From contig NZ_CP027190.1 of assembly GCF_002970915.1 (NCBI RefSeq), positions 310,001 to 374,000 of the forward strand: DNA of 64,000 bases, read 5' to 3'. The translations under genes were made by a program, and so were the position numbers. Position 1 is the first letter of the stretch. Each line of letters begins with the position of its first letter. The DNA is from Lactobacillus sp. CBA3605. Lineage in GTDB: Bacteria > Bacillota > Bacilli > Lactobacillales > Lactobacillaceae. Shown piece after piece: positions 17,507 through 25,984 of this stretch. The notes below the pieces were generated by a model that did not search any database, was not told the DNA's origin, and worked only from the letters and a program-made list of their open reading frames with translations.

Positions 17507-17708
17507 AATTAAGTTCCTCCTGCCCACGCATTCCTGATAAATCAGCCCACAAAAAAAGCACCCCATGCATTGCCCGAAGGCCCCACAAATTGTGCTAAAT
17601 TGATCGTGGCATCCTTATCAGACCCACGCATGCTATTTAGTTTGAGTAGTTTAGAGACTTACTCAGGTCAAATTAAAAGCCCCTGATCTACGTTGATTGA
17701 TCAAGAGC

Positions 17709-17882
17709 TTACTCTGCATGATATGTGATTTCTTTTATATCTTTCAATTGGATTGAAATAGTATCCCAGTCACTCGGATTAGTCCCGACGTCTGCCAAAA
17801 AGTGCGAACTATCAAACACTTCTACAATGGCCGCCTCACGTCCATCCATTAACGTAACATTATCAAACTCATGAATTTTCAT
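17709..17882 (-). CDS. Putative immunity protein to the MuF toxin domain (DUF4926-like)
   Basis: 57 codons, ATG 17882 (MKIHEFDNVTLMDGREAA) to TAA at 17709. AAGGAGGTC stands 5 nt upstream, inside the last codons of the MuF gene, and the two genes overlap by 14 bp. The core FDNVTLMDGREAAIVEVF then ADVG recalls small DUF4926 proteins, which are often found beside DUF6883 domains. The role as immunity protein is inferred from that pairing, the overlap and the size. It is not a normal member of the head module. Confidence 0.65.
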   Translation of the reverse strand: MKIHEFDNVTLMDGREAAIVEVFDSSHFLADVGTNPSDWDTISIQLKDIKEITYHAE

Positions 17883-19584
17883 GTTTGACCTCCTTAATAA
17901 GTGCCGTAGTCATTCTTGTTTCACCGTGTTCATTAATCCAAGTTACTCGCAAGTTGATCGGACGATTATGCTTATTATAAATAATCATGTCCTGTTGATA
18001 TAACTCACCATGCCCGTTATAGCCCTTGTCTACTGCTGGGTATTTTCCTACATTGTCCGTAATAAGGTTCTGCAAACTAGAGTAGTTTGTTTTATCAAAG
18101 CCTAGTTCCTTAGTAATCAACTTACCCTTTTCATATCCGCGTTTATTTTCCAGATTAAACAAGTACTTTTCAAACTTAGCATTAGGTAAATTCAAATTAT
18201 CCTGATTAGGTAATGATAACTTGGGATTATTTTTAAGACGATGCTGACGTAAGTAATCAACATGTAAGTTACGCCAATCTCTATCATCATTATACTTCAT
18301 CTCTTGGAAATTATCGAAGGCTGGCATGTGTTCATCACTAATAAACTCGGACATCTTACCATACAAATCTTTATCCGAACGATAATTAGCAGCTCTTTGC
18401 TTAAACACACTAACCCCATGATCACCATGCTTCATCACTAAAGCTTTTTCCCAGTCAGTGTATGTAGCATCAGGCTTTAATTTAATTAGCTTACCATCAA
18501 TTGGATCGTTAGCAGTTCGCTTTAACTTATACCGACTGTTTGGCAAGTAAATAACAGCAATGGTCCGGCAGTTAGGGTGAAATGGCGGGAAAGTTACTCC
18601 CATCACCGCCCGGCTAACGTCTAATATTTCACCATCGATATCGCGACAAAATCTAGAAGTTCGCATATCTAAAACGGCTATCAACTTATACTGCTTAACG
18701 CCGCGTTGCTTCCAACTATCCAAATTAGTCTTGTTGTGAAAGTAGTTAGCTTCAGTACGAATCAATGTTTTGGCTTGAGCTATACTAGCACCAAATTCAT
18801 CTGCTAGTGCTTTAGCCATGTCACGTTGACGCATACCGCTCATCTGTTGAGCTGTAAACAACTCACTTACTCGTTCAGCTAACTTGTCAGTATTGCGCCA
18901 GATTCGCTGTGAAAAGTTGCGGCCGTACCACGGTGTATCAAGTGCAGCCCTTACATACTTACCGGATAGCTCTTTAAATCCATTAATTGCCGGATCAGGT
19001 TGCACATCGACTGTAGTAATCTCTTTGCCTGTTTTGGAATCCGCAATAATATGCTTCTCCGGCTTACGGGACCCATTAGGCTGCTTAGACACCTCAACAT
19101 CTTTATGAAAGTTATTAAGCAAGCCATCCGCATTGACTTGGTCAAACGCATCCTGAATAACTTTGGTATAAAGGTCCGTGGACTTATCCAGTTCGATACT
19201 AGCAGCTTGTTTAGCGGCAATGTAACTCTTAGCCTTCAGTTCTTCTAGTCGTGTGATACGTCCTTTGGCAGCCATTGAAGACAGATATTTGTTAACTTGC
19301 TTTTTGGACTCCTTGTCACTCACATTATCAGCCAACGCACGTAACGTGACTAATTCAGTTGGGCTAACTACTGTGTTTAATATCTGTTCGGCCTCAGCCT
19401 CCGTATAATCGCCATCAGTAAAGTAACGTCGGTAAATCTGGTTGACCTCACCAGTCAGATAGTTCTGAGCACGGATATATGCCCGTGTAATTGTCGGAAT
19501 GACATCGTTAGCCGCATCATGTGCATGCTGCTCGTTGTAAATTGCTCGGAGTTGCCAATAATTAAGCTTGCGCTCTTTCACCAT
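17869..19584 (-). CDS. MuF minor head protein fused to a C-terminal DUF6883-like toxin domain
   Basis: 571 aa. Residues 1-300 are helical phage head morphogenesis sequence. Residues about 305-350 hold the Mu_F signature (LDMRTSRFCRDIDG, then PPFHPNCRT). After a 100-residue linker, residues about 460-571 form a separate domain (LPNAKFEKYLFN, KELGFDKTNYSSLQNLI, NLRVTWINEHGETRM) that resembles DUF6883, a domain seen at the ends of polymorphic toxins. Ordinary SPP1 gp7-like proteins are about 300-ish aa, so the C-terminal part is extra. MuF proteins are packaged in the head, so the domain could enter the host with DNA. A candidate immunity gene overlaps its end. Confidence 0.83.
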   Translation of the reverse strand: MVKERKLNYWQLRAIYNEQHAHDAANDVIPTITRAYIRAQNYLTGEVNQIYRRYFTDGDYTEAEAEQILNTVVSPTELVTLRALADNVSDKESKKQVNKYLSSMAAKGRITRLEELKAKSYIAAKQAASIELDKSTDLYTKVIQDAFDQVNADGLLNNFHKDVEVSKQPNGSRKPEKHIIADSKTGKEITTVDVQPDPAINGFKELSGKYVRAALDTPWYGRNFSQRIWRNTDKLAERVSELFTAQQMSGMRQRDMAKALADEFGASIAQAKTLIRTEANYFHNKTNLDSWKQRGVKQYKLIAVLDMRTSRFCRDIDGEILDVSRAVMGVTFPPFHPNCRTIAVIYLPNSRYKLKRTANDPIDGKLIKLKPDATYTDWEKALVMKHGDHGVSVFKQRAANYRSDKDLYGKMSEFISDEHMPAFDNFQEMKYNDDRDWRNLHVDYLRQHRLKNNPKLSLPNQDNLNLPNAKFEKYLFNLENKRGYEKGKLITKELGFDKTNYSSLQNLITDNVGKYPAVDKGYNGHGELYQQDMIIYNKHNRPINLRVTWINEHGETRMTTALIKEVKHENS

Positions 19585-19598
19585 GCATTACACCCCCG

Positions 19599-19736
19599 TT
19601 AAAGGAATATATACAAGCAAAATAAAATGAATACGACCGGTACCCATCCGAGGTTAGCCAACCCCAGCAGCTTTAATATCACGATTGCAAAGACACCAAG
19701 TGTTTTCATAGCCTTATTTAGCTTCACTTTAAACAT
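19599..19736 (-). CDS. Small membrane peptide (45 aa), unknown
   Basis: 45 codons, ATG 19736 (MFKVKLNKAMKTLGVF) to TAA at 19599, between the protease and MuF genes. Its start overlaps the end of the protease gene by 8 bp. It is basic at the N-terminus, then almost wholly hydrophobic (VILKLLGLANLGWVPVVFIL), so probably one or two short membrane spans. No family recognised. Confidence 0.5.
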   Translation of the reverse strand: MFKVKLNKAMKTLGVFAIVILKLLGLANLGWVPVVFILFCLYIFL

Positions 19737-20025
19737 TAATAATCACCTGCAAATTTTCAGGATGTTGGTCGCTGACCTGCTGTAGTCCATGTAATAATGC
19801 ATTACATAACACAGCATTCTTCTGGCTAGGGACAATCAGGCCAACAAAAAGGCCACCATCATCGCTGACAGTAGCTTCGGTTAACTCGTTAGTAATTACA
19901 GTGCTCATTACTGAAACGGCCGCACAAACAATATCATAGCCCTTTAAGGCGTGCATTGCGTGTCCCGTTATCTGGTAGCTCACTATCTGGTTTTGTTTGT
20001 ACTGAAACTTTGCCTTGATCATCAC
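19729..20025 (-). CDS. Prp-like cysteine protease (phage structural protein processing)
   Basis: 98 aa, start GTG or ATG at 20025/20022 behind AGAGGTGA. It matches the L27-processing Prp family: ITGHA carries the catalytic His22 and GYDIVCAAVSV the catalytic Cys34, the same numbering as in Staphylococcus aureus Prp. The start of the gene overlaps the end of the portal gene by 92 bp in another frame. The host normally has one prp beside rplU/rpmA. This extra copy sits in the head operon, and two phage proteins here carry Prp-like N-terminal motifs, so it probably processes virion proteins during assembly. Confidence 0.85.
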   Translation of the reverse strand: MMIKAKFQYKQNQIVSYQITGHAMHALKGYDIVCAAVSVMSTVITNELTEATVSDDGGLFVGLIVPSQKNAVLCNALLHGLQQVSDQHPENLQVIINV

Positions 20026-21451
20026 TAGTCACCTCTTGACTGTCAGTTTGTGGGTCACCACCTAAAGCTGCCTGCTGTAATTTCATTGATTTATCTTTTT
20101 CCTGATCTAACATTTTTATCAGTTCTGCTGGGTTATTTGTACCAGGCAACCAACCTAATGCAATTTGTTGTGGGATAATGCCATCTGCATTTTTGATGTT
20201 GCCAATAATATCAGCCATGTTAACCGGGATATTCGGGACAATTTGAATCGTTGCGCCAGCAGCGTCAGCCCTTGATTTATCTACTGGGTTTTTCAAAGCT
20301 AGGAAGTTCTGAATCAGTTGCAACCGGCGACGAATCCCACGCGTTAAATAACGTTGCTTAGTCGCTAGCAGTTGTAGTAAACCGAATAGCTTATATTTCA
20401 TAGCCTCACCACTAATATTGCCAGCAAAGTTTTCATCATTCATGTTCGGGACGTAGGAAGTTTGATGGATATCGTCCTTGATAGACTTAACTAAGACCTG
20501 TAGTTCGGTTTCATCAAAGCTCTTAGTCAGCCACTCAACACTAACTCCATCTTCACCTTTACCGGGAGCCTCTAAGACACCATCCTTTAAATGACTGTCA
20601 TCACCAAGGCTGAATCCGTATAGCACTAATAAGGCATCAACAAAGTTACGTTTGTCCGTGAGCCGGTCACTTTGCAGTTCATTATATGCATCGATTAAGC
20701 TAATCGTTTGTTCAAAATCACCCTGTTTTTCCTCATTATTCCTATAGCCAATCAGTGGGATGCCCTTAAAGTAATGCGGCTTAATATTCATACTAGTAAC
20801 GTTAGTCGCTGATAGATGATAGCCTGTCTTGGTTCGATACTGAATAACCTTCGTTGCAGTATAGATAGTAATCAAATAGCCGTTTGAACTGCCACGCAGA
20901 TCCTTTTTCTCAACGTAATAAATTCCGAACAACGGGTTCTTATCCAAAGTATCATCAGTGACTAAAACACAGCCGCGGGGGTCAATCTTCTCAATCGCTA
21001 GTTCAGTTGTCTCATCAGTGGTCTGTTTTAAATATAACAACTCATAGGCACAACCGAATACGCTTAAATCCTTTTCGAGCTCTGTATTGTGGGCATCCAC
21101 ATCCATTTGGTCTTGAACGTCGCTAATTGCAGTGATGTCTTTACCTTGCGCTGCTGAGATACTAATCGGGTTACCTGTCGTAAATCCTGTAATCATGTCA
21201 GTAATATACTTAGCATGATTGGTCATAATTTTTTCATTAGCTTGGTCAAGGCCACTAGAATTAAGAGTTCGGTAAAAAATATCCTGCTTACCCTCATAAT
21301 AATGCTCAAGATTGTCATATCGCTTAACTCGTCGTCGTTGCTGGTCAATCGCATAGTTAATGACGTCAAAGCTTGGATCAGCGATATCTCCGACCAAATC
21401 ACTATCAATCGCAATGTTTGAGCCGCGCTTCTCACTCGATTTAAAATTCAT
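19934..21451 (-). CDS. Portal protein (SPP1 gp6-like)
   Basis: 505 aa from ATG 21451 (MNFKSSEKRGSNIAIDS), behind AGGTGAT. A longer frame begins at 21478. Features of the SPP1_Gp6 portal family include YYEGKQDIFYRTLNS near residue 50, NHAKYITDMITGFTTGNP at about 80, and the late helical KQRYLTRGIRRRLQLIQNF. Twelve copies form the DNA channel and the terminase docking ring. It lies directly after terL and before the MuF gene, the standard order. The last 30 codons overlap the protease gene in another frame. Confidence 0.93.
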   Translation of the reverse strand: MNFKSSEKRGSNIAIDSDLVGDIADPSFDVINYAIDQQRRRVKRYDNLEHYYEGKQDIFYRTLNSSGLDQANEKIMTNHAKYITDMITGFTTGNPISISAAQGKDITAISDVQDQMDVDAHNTELEKDLSVFGCAYELLYLKQTTDETTELAIEKIDPRGCVLVTDDTLDKNPLFGIYYVEKKDLRGSSNGYLITIYTATKVIQYRTKTGYHLSATNVTSMNIKPHYFKGIPLIGYRNNEEKQGDFEQTISLIDAYNELQSDRLTDKRNFVDALLVLYGFSLGDDSHLKDGVLEAPGKGEDGVSVEWLTKSFDETELQVLVKSIKDDIHQTSYVPNMNDENFAGNISGEAMKYKLFGLLQLLATKQRYLTRGIRRRLQLIQNFLALKNPVDKSRADAAGATIQIVPNIPVNMADIIGNIKNADGIIPQQIALGWLPGTNNPAELIKMLDQEKDKSMKLQQAALGGDPQTDSQEVTSDDQGKVSVQTKPDSELPDNGTRNARLKGL

Positions 21452-21462
21452 ATTTATATCAC

Positions 21463-22737
21463 CTATCCTCTCAACCAAGATGGCTTCTTGGTAATCCTAC
21501 CAGTCCGGTTCTTATAGATAACCATAAAGACAAAGTATCTCATCGCATCCATCGCATGATCGTGCTGCTTGACGACTTTGTCTTCGCCACGCTGTGCAGC
21601 TTTGTCATCCCAGACATAGCTAGCAAACTCTTTAAAAAGGTTTGATAATCCCGGTGCAAACATAATTTTGCCGAGATTCATCGCCGATTGAGTTGCTCGA
21701 ATACCATCAAGAACATCGTTATCAGCCTTAATGACCCGATAGCCACGTTGCCTAAGTTTTGTGATAAAGGATGCCGCTGATGGGTCCACAATGATTGGTG
21801 CTTTAATATCTCCTAAGAACTTGTCTAAGTCCTTGGCATACTCATCATCCGTCTTCTGGCGACTACTATGCCGACCATCGTAGTAATATTCTTTTAGGCA
21901 ATACCACGTCTTGTTAATAAGCCCCCACAGTAGGAATGCTGTTGGGTTCTTAGTGCCATAGTCACAGGACACGTAGTACTTAGTTGGAGCCTCGTCTGGC
22001 TCTTGAATCATCATTTGCTGGTCAAAGTTGTCATAGACAATCCCGTCGCTAAGGACCCATAGCCCTAAGATGTAACGCTGATAGAAGACACCTGAATACA
22101 TTCGCTCATAACGTTCAAGCACTTCTCTACCGTTAATCGGATTATCAGCCATCGTAAAGTGAATGTGCAGTGCTTTTTTATTGTCTAAGTCGTCTATCCA
22201 ATCTGTCTTAAACCAATGGTAGGGGCCTGCCGGATTACAGTTAAACCAGTACTTTGAACCGGAAATATTGCAACGAGCTAACGCTTGGTTAACAAATGAT
22301 TGTGGCATCAAAGCTACTTCATCAAAAAAGAATCCCGCCGCTGTAAAACCTTGAACAAGGTCTTGGCTAGATTCATCTTTACCACCAAATAAATAATAAT
22401 CATTGCTAGCCACTCCATACACTACGGTTAAACGATTCTCAGTTCGATGGTCCGTGACGTGATAGCCACGACCCTCTAACATCTGAATCAGGGTACTCAC
22501 AACGTTGCGCCGTAGTGAACCGATAGTTTTGCCAGCCATGCCGAAGTTTCGACCATGAAACCGGCTCATTGACCACATCACATAAGACAGCGACATAATC
22601 AGTGTCTTGCCGGCACGCACGGAGCCGTCACAAATAATTGCTTCATCGTCCATTGAATCCGGATTTAGCCACCAACTAAGGACTTCGAACTGTTTGGTAG
22701 ATAAAGGGGCAAACTCAAACTGATGTGCCTTAATCAT
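21463..22737 (-). CDS. Terminase large subunit (PBSX/SPP1 type)
   Basis: 424-aa packaging ATPase and nuclease. The Walker A-like segment DGSVRAGKTLIMSLSY lies at about residues 37-52. The Walker B region with FFFDEVALMPQSF is at about 135. The nuclease half contains SCDYGTKNPTAFLLWG at about 250 and the late HDHAMDAMRYFVF Asp pair. This makes it a Terminase_3 (XtmB-like) enzyme. Its ATG overlaps the TAA of the small subunit by one base. It drives headful-type DNA packaging through the portal. Confidence 0.95.
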   Translation of the reverse strand: MIKAHQFEFAPLSTKQFEVLSWWLNPDSMDDEAIICDGSVRAGKTLIMSLSYVMWSMSRFHGRNFGMAGKTIGSLRRNVVSTLIQMLEGRGYHVTDHRTENRLTVVYGVASNDYYLFGGKDESSQDLVQGFTAAGFFFDEVALMPQSFVNQALARCNISGSKYWFNCNPAGPYHWFKTDWIDDLDNKKALHIHFTMADNPINGREVLERYERMYSGVFYQRYILGLWVLSDGIVYDNFDQQMMIQEPDEAPTKYYVSCDYGTKNPTAFLLWGLINKTWYCLKEYYYDGRHSSRQKTDDEYAKDLDKFLGDIKAPIIVDPSAASFITKLRQRGYRVIKADNDVLDGIRATQSAMNLGKIMFAPGLSNLFKEFASYVWDDKAAQRGEDKVVKQHDHAMDAMRYFVFMVIYKNRTGRITKKPSWLRG

Positions 22738-23543
22738 TAGTCAGTGCCTCCTTTGTCATTGTTCAACTCAAGCCCAGCCTTTAAAGCCTCAATCAATGTG
22801 TCACTAGAAGCCTCATGAACTTCATCAGGCAGCCGGTCAATCAACTCTTTCATAGCTTTCTGTTTATCGTAAAGCTTAACGACCAATCCATCTTTACCTC
22901 GATGAATATCTTGTATTAGTGACCAATCAATCTGATCACTTGGCTTTAAGTAAATATCAGCAACGTGTTTTTTAATCGGTTCACCGTCTACGTCTTCATA
23001 TGCAATCCCTTTAGCATCTTCGACATATTCCTCATGCACCTCGTAGTCCAATACATCACCAAGACTGGCAAACGCTTGTTTAGCGTATTCATGGGTGATG
23101 TTTTCGCTTGTTACAAGCAACTCAGCTTGCTGCTGTTTTTTTAGCACAGCAAGCTGTCGCTTTACTCCAACATTTCCCAACATTCTTGGACCGGCTCGAA
23201 GTGCACTATCGTAGTTAGTGTCATAAACTTTCATATACGCCCACGTTGCATTAAATCGTTGTAAATAAAAGAGGCAAAACAGTTTTTGCTTATCTGTAAG
23301 CTCACTGTTTGCCTCTAGTTCATCGATTATTTTAGGTGCAACCTTGGGTGCACTACTTTTAGCTTTTGTGTGCACACCTTTTGACTTAACAGGTACATCC
23401 TTTTTGCGGCTAACACGTTGCCAGCCATAGCGGCCTTTCCACGACTTAACTGTATTCAAGCTAACATCATACTTGGTAGCGATGTCCTTGTACTTCATAC
23501 CAGACATGTAATTCTGCTCGGCCTGTTCATACTTTTCTGTCAT
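22737..23543 (-). CDS. Terminase small subunit (XtmA-like)
   Basis: 268 aa. The first 45 residues hold a helix-turn-helix ([19 protein letters not shown]), and the middle matches the Terminase_2 domain ([26 protein letters not shown] in two parts, then [11 protein letters not shown]). It recognises the pac region and recruits the large subunit. The start follows GGAGGTG. It ends in the TAATG overlap with terL. Confidence 0.93.
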   Translation of the reverse strand: MTEKYEQAEQNYMSGMKYKDIATKYDVSLNTVKSWKGRYGWQRVSRKKDVPVKSKGVHTKAKSSAPKVAPKIIDELEANSELTDKQKLFCLFYLQRFNATWAYMKVYDTNYDSALRAGPRMLGNVGVKRQLAVLKKQQQAELLVTSENITHEYAKQAFASLGDVLDYEVHEEYVEDAKGIAYEDVDGEPIKKHVADIYLKPSDQIDWSLIQDIHRGKDGLVVKLYDKQKAMKELIDRLPDEVHEASSDTLIEALKAGLELNNDKGGTD

Positions 23544-23590
23544 TACATATCACCACACCTCCAACTAAAATCCAATAAACGTACAATTTA

Positions 23591-24064
23591 TCAATTAAGC
23601 ATACTAATTACTAATCCGATTGTAGACAATACCGCACTTATAAACGCAATAACAATGGGCAGCAACTTCCATTTATCATCCTTACTTTGCTTGAGAAATT
23701 TTTGCCAAATATATTTTTCAAATACCAGCGGTAATGTCACTACAAATCCACAGTAACCAAAATACATGAATGCCATTAATCCGATTCTTTCAATGTCATC
23801 GGCGGTAGTCGAGTACATTAAATTAGTAACCGGTATCACCACTGTACAAACTAAGAAGATAAATCCAGCGGCGTCTTTAACTTTTGACCACTTATCATGA
23901 TTGACGCTTAAAATAATGCCCAGTGCAACTATCAGTATCATCACGTTTAAGGCATATTTGGATGTCTGAATTCCCTCATCAAAATCTTTGAGCATCATCA
24001 AATTTAAATCTGTCAAAATAAGAGCTAACATAAAACAATTTGTGGCTTTTCTCTTTGAAAACAA
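23591..24064 (-). CDS. Predicted multi-span membrane protein, unknown
   Basis: 157 aa with about four to five hydrophobic segments (ALNVMILIVALGIILSV, GFIFLVCTVVIPVTNLM, a YFGYCGFVVTLPLVF span, and LLPIVIAFISAVLSTIGLV). The start is TTG behind GGGGGAGATAGG. The gene lies between terS and the accessory pair, after a terminator at about 24.1 kb, so it probably has its own promoter. No known family recognised. Position in a moron site suggests lysogenic expression, but no function can be given. Confidence 0.6.
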   Translation of the reverse strand: MFSKRKATNCFMLALILTDLNLMMLKDFDEGIQTSKYALNVMILIVALGIILSVNHDKWSKVKDAAGFIFLVCTVVIPVTNLMYSTTADDIERIGLMAFMYFGYCGFVVTLPLVFEKYIWQKFLKQSKDDKWKLLPIVIAFISAVLSTIGLVISMLN

Positions 24065-24094
24065 CCTATCTCCCCCAAACTAATACAACTATAC

Positions 24095-24119
24095 AAAAAC
24101 TCCCGCCAATAAGCGAGAG
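24095..24119 (-). terminator. Terminator after the accessory pair
   Basis: On the minus strand a GC-rich hairpin (CTCTCGC / GGCGGGAG around a short loop) is followed by TTTTT. It would stop transcripts of the 24.2-25.8 kb genes. Its core CTCCCGCCAA.AAG also occurs in hairpins at 36.8 and 40.6 kb. Confidence 0.7.
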
Positions 24120-24216
24120 CCAGTTTGAATGATATTTATATTAAAACGCATTTACATACTTACTATATAAGCAATAACTTTCAGTTTAAAACCCAGACAG
24201 AACTCATTAATACAAT

Positions 24217-24762
24217 CTAATTATCATCTTTTTCATCATTCAAGCGCTGATAGCGATCTTTAGTGCTTTTATCACTTTCACAATGTTGTTGTTTTTTACG
24301 ACTCTCATCATCTGAGTTGAACATAATGTTCAATAACAAAGTAATGGCACGAAAAGATGTGGCAACAAAGTATCCAACAAGCAAAGTCCAGATGTTTGTA
24401 ACACTTCCAGCAAGAACACCAGGATAGTAAATTAGACTCTGCATTACCACACTTGTGATTAACACACAAAATGATACAGTTAACGAATCATATAACTGAA
24501 ATTTTAGAATCCCAGTTAATTGATTTTTTCTAAATGCGCGCATTATATCTGAATCTTTCAAAGTGATTAATACGCCATACATTGCTGTATAAAATCCAAT
24601 GATTATGGATGAAAACGTTATTGTTGATTCAAGTATCTTGTCAAATCCATGAATAGTATAGTTCAAATCCAACAAGAACTTTATGCTTATGAAAAAAGCT
24701 GAGAATAGTAATGGATAGATTAAATTCAGCAAGGTACCTAGTTTGTGAGACCTTTCATCCAT
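24217..24762 (-). CDS. Four-span membrane protein of a two-gene accessory module
   Basis: 181 aa. Predicted membrane segments: LIYPLLFSAFFISIKFLL, ILESTITFSSIIIGFYTAM, a third around SLTVSFCVLITSVVM, a fourth around IWTLLVGYFVATSF. The C-terminal 35 residues are polar and charged. It begins 28 bp after the DUF6731-like gene and is followed by a terminator, so the two form a transcription unit. A membrane protein paired with a soluble sensor-like protein in a phage moron slot is the layout of several exclusion and abortive systems, for example Kiwa. No sequence match to those is claimed. Confidence 0.6.
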   Translation of the reverse strand: MDERSHKLGTLLNLIYPLLFSAFFISIKFLLDLNYTIHGFDKILESTITFSSIIIGFYTAMYGVLITLKDSDIMRAFRKNQLTGILKFQLYDSLTVSFCVLITSVVMQSLIYYPGVLAGSVTNIWTLLVGYFVATSFRAITLLLNIMFNSDDESRKKQQHCESDKSTKDRYQRLNDEKDDN

Positions 24763-24790
24763 CTACAATCACTCCCATCCCGTCAATATG

Positions 24791-25825
24791 TTAATTTGTC
24801 GGTACTATAGTCAAACAGTCTTTTACGACGTTCACCATGTTGCCACCATCTTCTCTGTATTCAGCCAACATAGAAGTCCAAACAGCGTCCTGATCTAACG
24901 GTTGTTTCTTTGGAATATTAAATGGGAGTGTGCTCTGAACCTTCCCATGCATTAAATCTATATAAGCGAGTCCGGCATTGTCACCACCAGTTGCCTCAAC
25001 AGAATTTGTATTAACTTTCTCTCCGTTCCTAAAAGAAACCTCTGCCTTCTTAAATAAGTCCCTACTCTTTTGGATTTCATCAATCATCTCTACCACACCA
25101 GACCGTTTAAGAAAAGTATCTGGTTTTCTAGATGCGGTTATTTTCACTTCAATATCTACCCCATCTAGCGGTTTCATAGTATCAAAAATTGCTCCGACCT
25201 GTCCCTTAAAGGGATTTGAAAATGAAGCCTTAGAGACCTTATTTGCCGTTTTAAACGCAACTGACTCAAACTTACTAGCGCGTTTTCCTTTACTGAAATT
25301 ATTTTTTTGAAAGACTGGTACAAGATGTACATACTCTAAATCTTCCTTTTTCTTTCCAGCATTCCACAGCTCACTCACATATGCTTCTAACACTCCTCGA
25401 GACAAACTATATATATTTTTTTGAAGCATCAGAACACTGTCTGCAGGATCGAACAATGCTGTAACATCTTCCGCAATATATTCATCTGGCTTTAAATTAA
25501 CTGGATCAAGCTTGACATCATGAATACTACCGACCGCTGGAGAATTCTTTTCACGTAACTTTGTAAAATGCAATCTCGCTAACGGTAACCTAGTGCTTAC
25601 TCCCACCATCCCGGAATGATCACATCGTATCTGTTCTCCAAAGAAGTTTAGCGTCACACTAGCTGGTTCTTTTTCATATTTTGGTCTTATCATATCCATC
25701 CAACGAGTTAAGTCAAACATTTTTACTTCTGCCTTTTTTGCCTTTGCAGACTTTGTCGCAGAAACCTGCACTTGAAAATAATCAAACTTGACATTTTTTA
25801 AATTTGTTTTAGGTTCATTTACCAT
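24791..25825 (-). CDS. DUF6731-like soluble protein, accessory gene
   Basis: 344 aa from ATG 25825 (MVNEPKTNLKNVKFDYF), with GGGG about 12 nt upstream. A TTG at 25843 is also possible. No signal peptide or membrane span. The N-terminal half (NVKFDYFQVQV, MFDLTRWMDMI, EYIAEDVTALFDP, VLMLQKNIYSLS) resembles DUF6731, a family of unknown role found in mobile elements. It lies downstream of a minus-strand terminator at 25.87-25.90 kb, and a promoter-like TTGCCT-18-TATAAC follows that terminator. The gene is therefore insulated from the late operon and could be on in the lysogen. A defence or exclusion role is only an inference. Confidence 0.65.
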   Translation of the reverse strand: MVNEPKTNLKNVKFDYFQVQVSATKSAKAKKAEVKMFDLTRWMDMIRPKYEKEPASVTLNFFGEQIRCDHSGMVGVSTRLPLARLHFTKLREKNSPAVGSIHDVKLDPVNLKPDEYIAEDVTALFDPADSVLMLQKNIYSLSRGVLEAYVSELWNAGKKKEDLEYVHLVPVFQKNNFSKGKRASKFESVAFKTANKVSKASFSNPFKGQVGAIFDTMKPLDGVDIEVKITASRKPDTFLKRSGVVEMIDEIQKSRDLFKKAEVSFRNGEKVNTNSVEATGGDNAGLAYIDLMHGKVQSTLPFNIPKKQPLDQDAVWTSMLAEYREDGGNMVNVVKDCLTIVPTN

Positions 25826-25870
25826 TTCATTACATCCCCACAATATTATTAGTTATATTCAGTAAACTAT

Positions 25871-25904
25871 AAAAAAGGCAATAGTTCAATAAACTATCAC
25901 CTTT
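25871..25904 (-). terminator. Strong terminator upstream of the accessory pair
   Basis: Stem AAAGG..ATAGTT / AACTAT..CCTTT with a short loop, followed by TTTTTT on the minus strand. It separates the RinA-like gene and tRNA-like element from the accessory module, leaving the module to its own promoter. Confidence 0.8.
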
Positions 25905-25984
25905 AACTAATAATATTTGGAACGCTTACATCGTACCAGAACGCACGTTCGCAGTCAATTGATGAGTTCTTTTTTCGTTCATAG

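Noticed and set aside
16835..17566. Longer scaffold start at 17566
   Set aside because: The ATG at 17506 has AGGAGGAAC and places the Prp-like motif near the N-terminus, as in known substrates.
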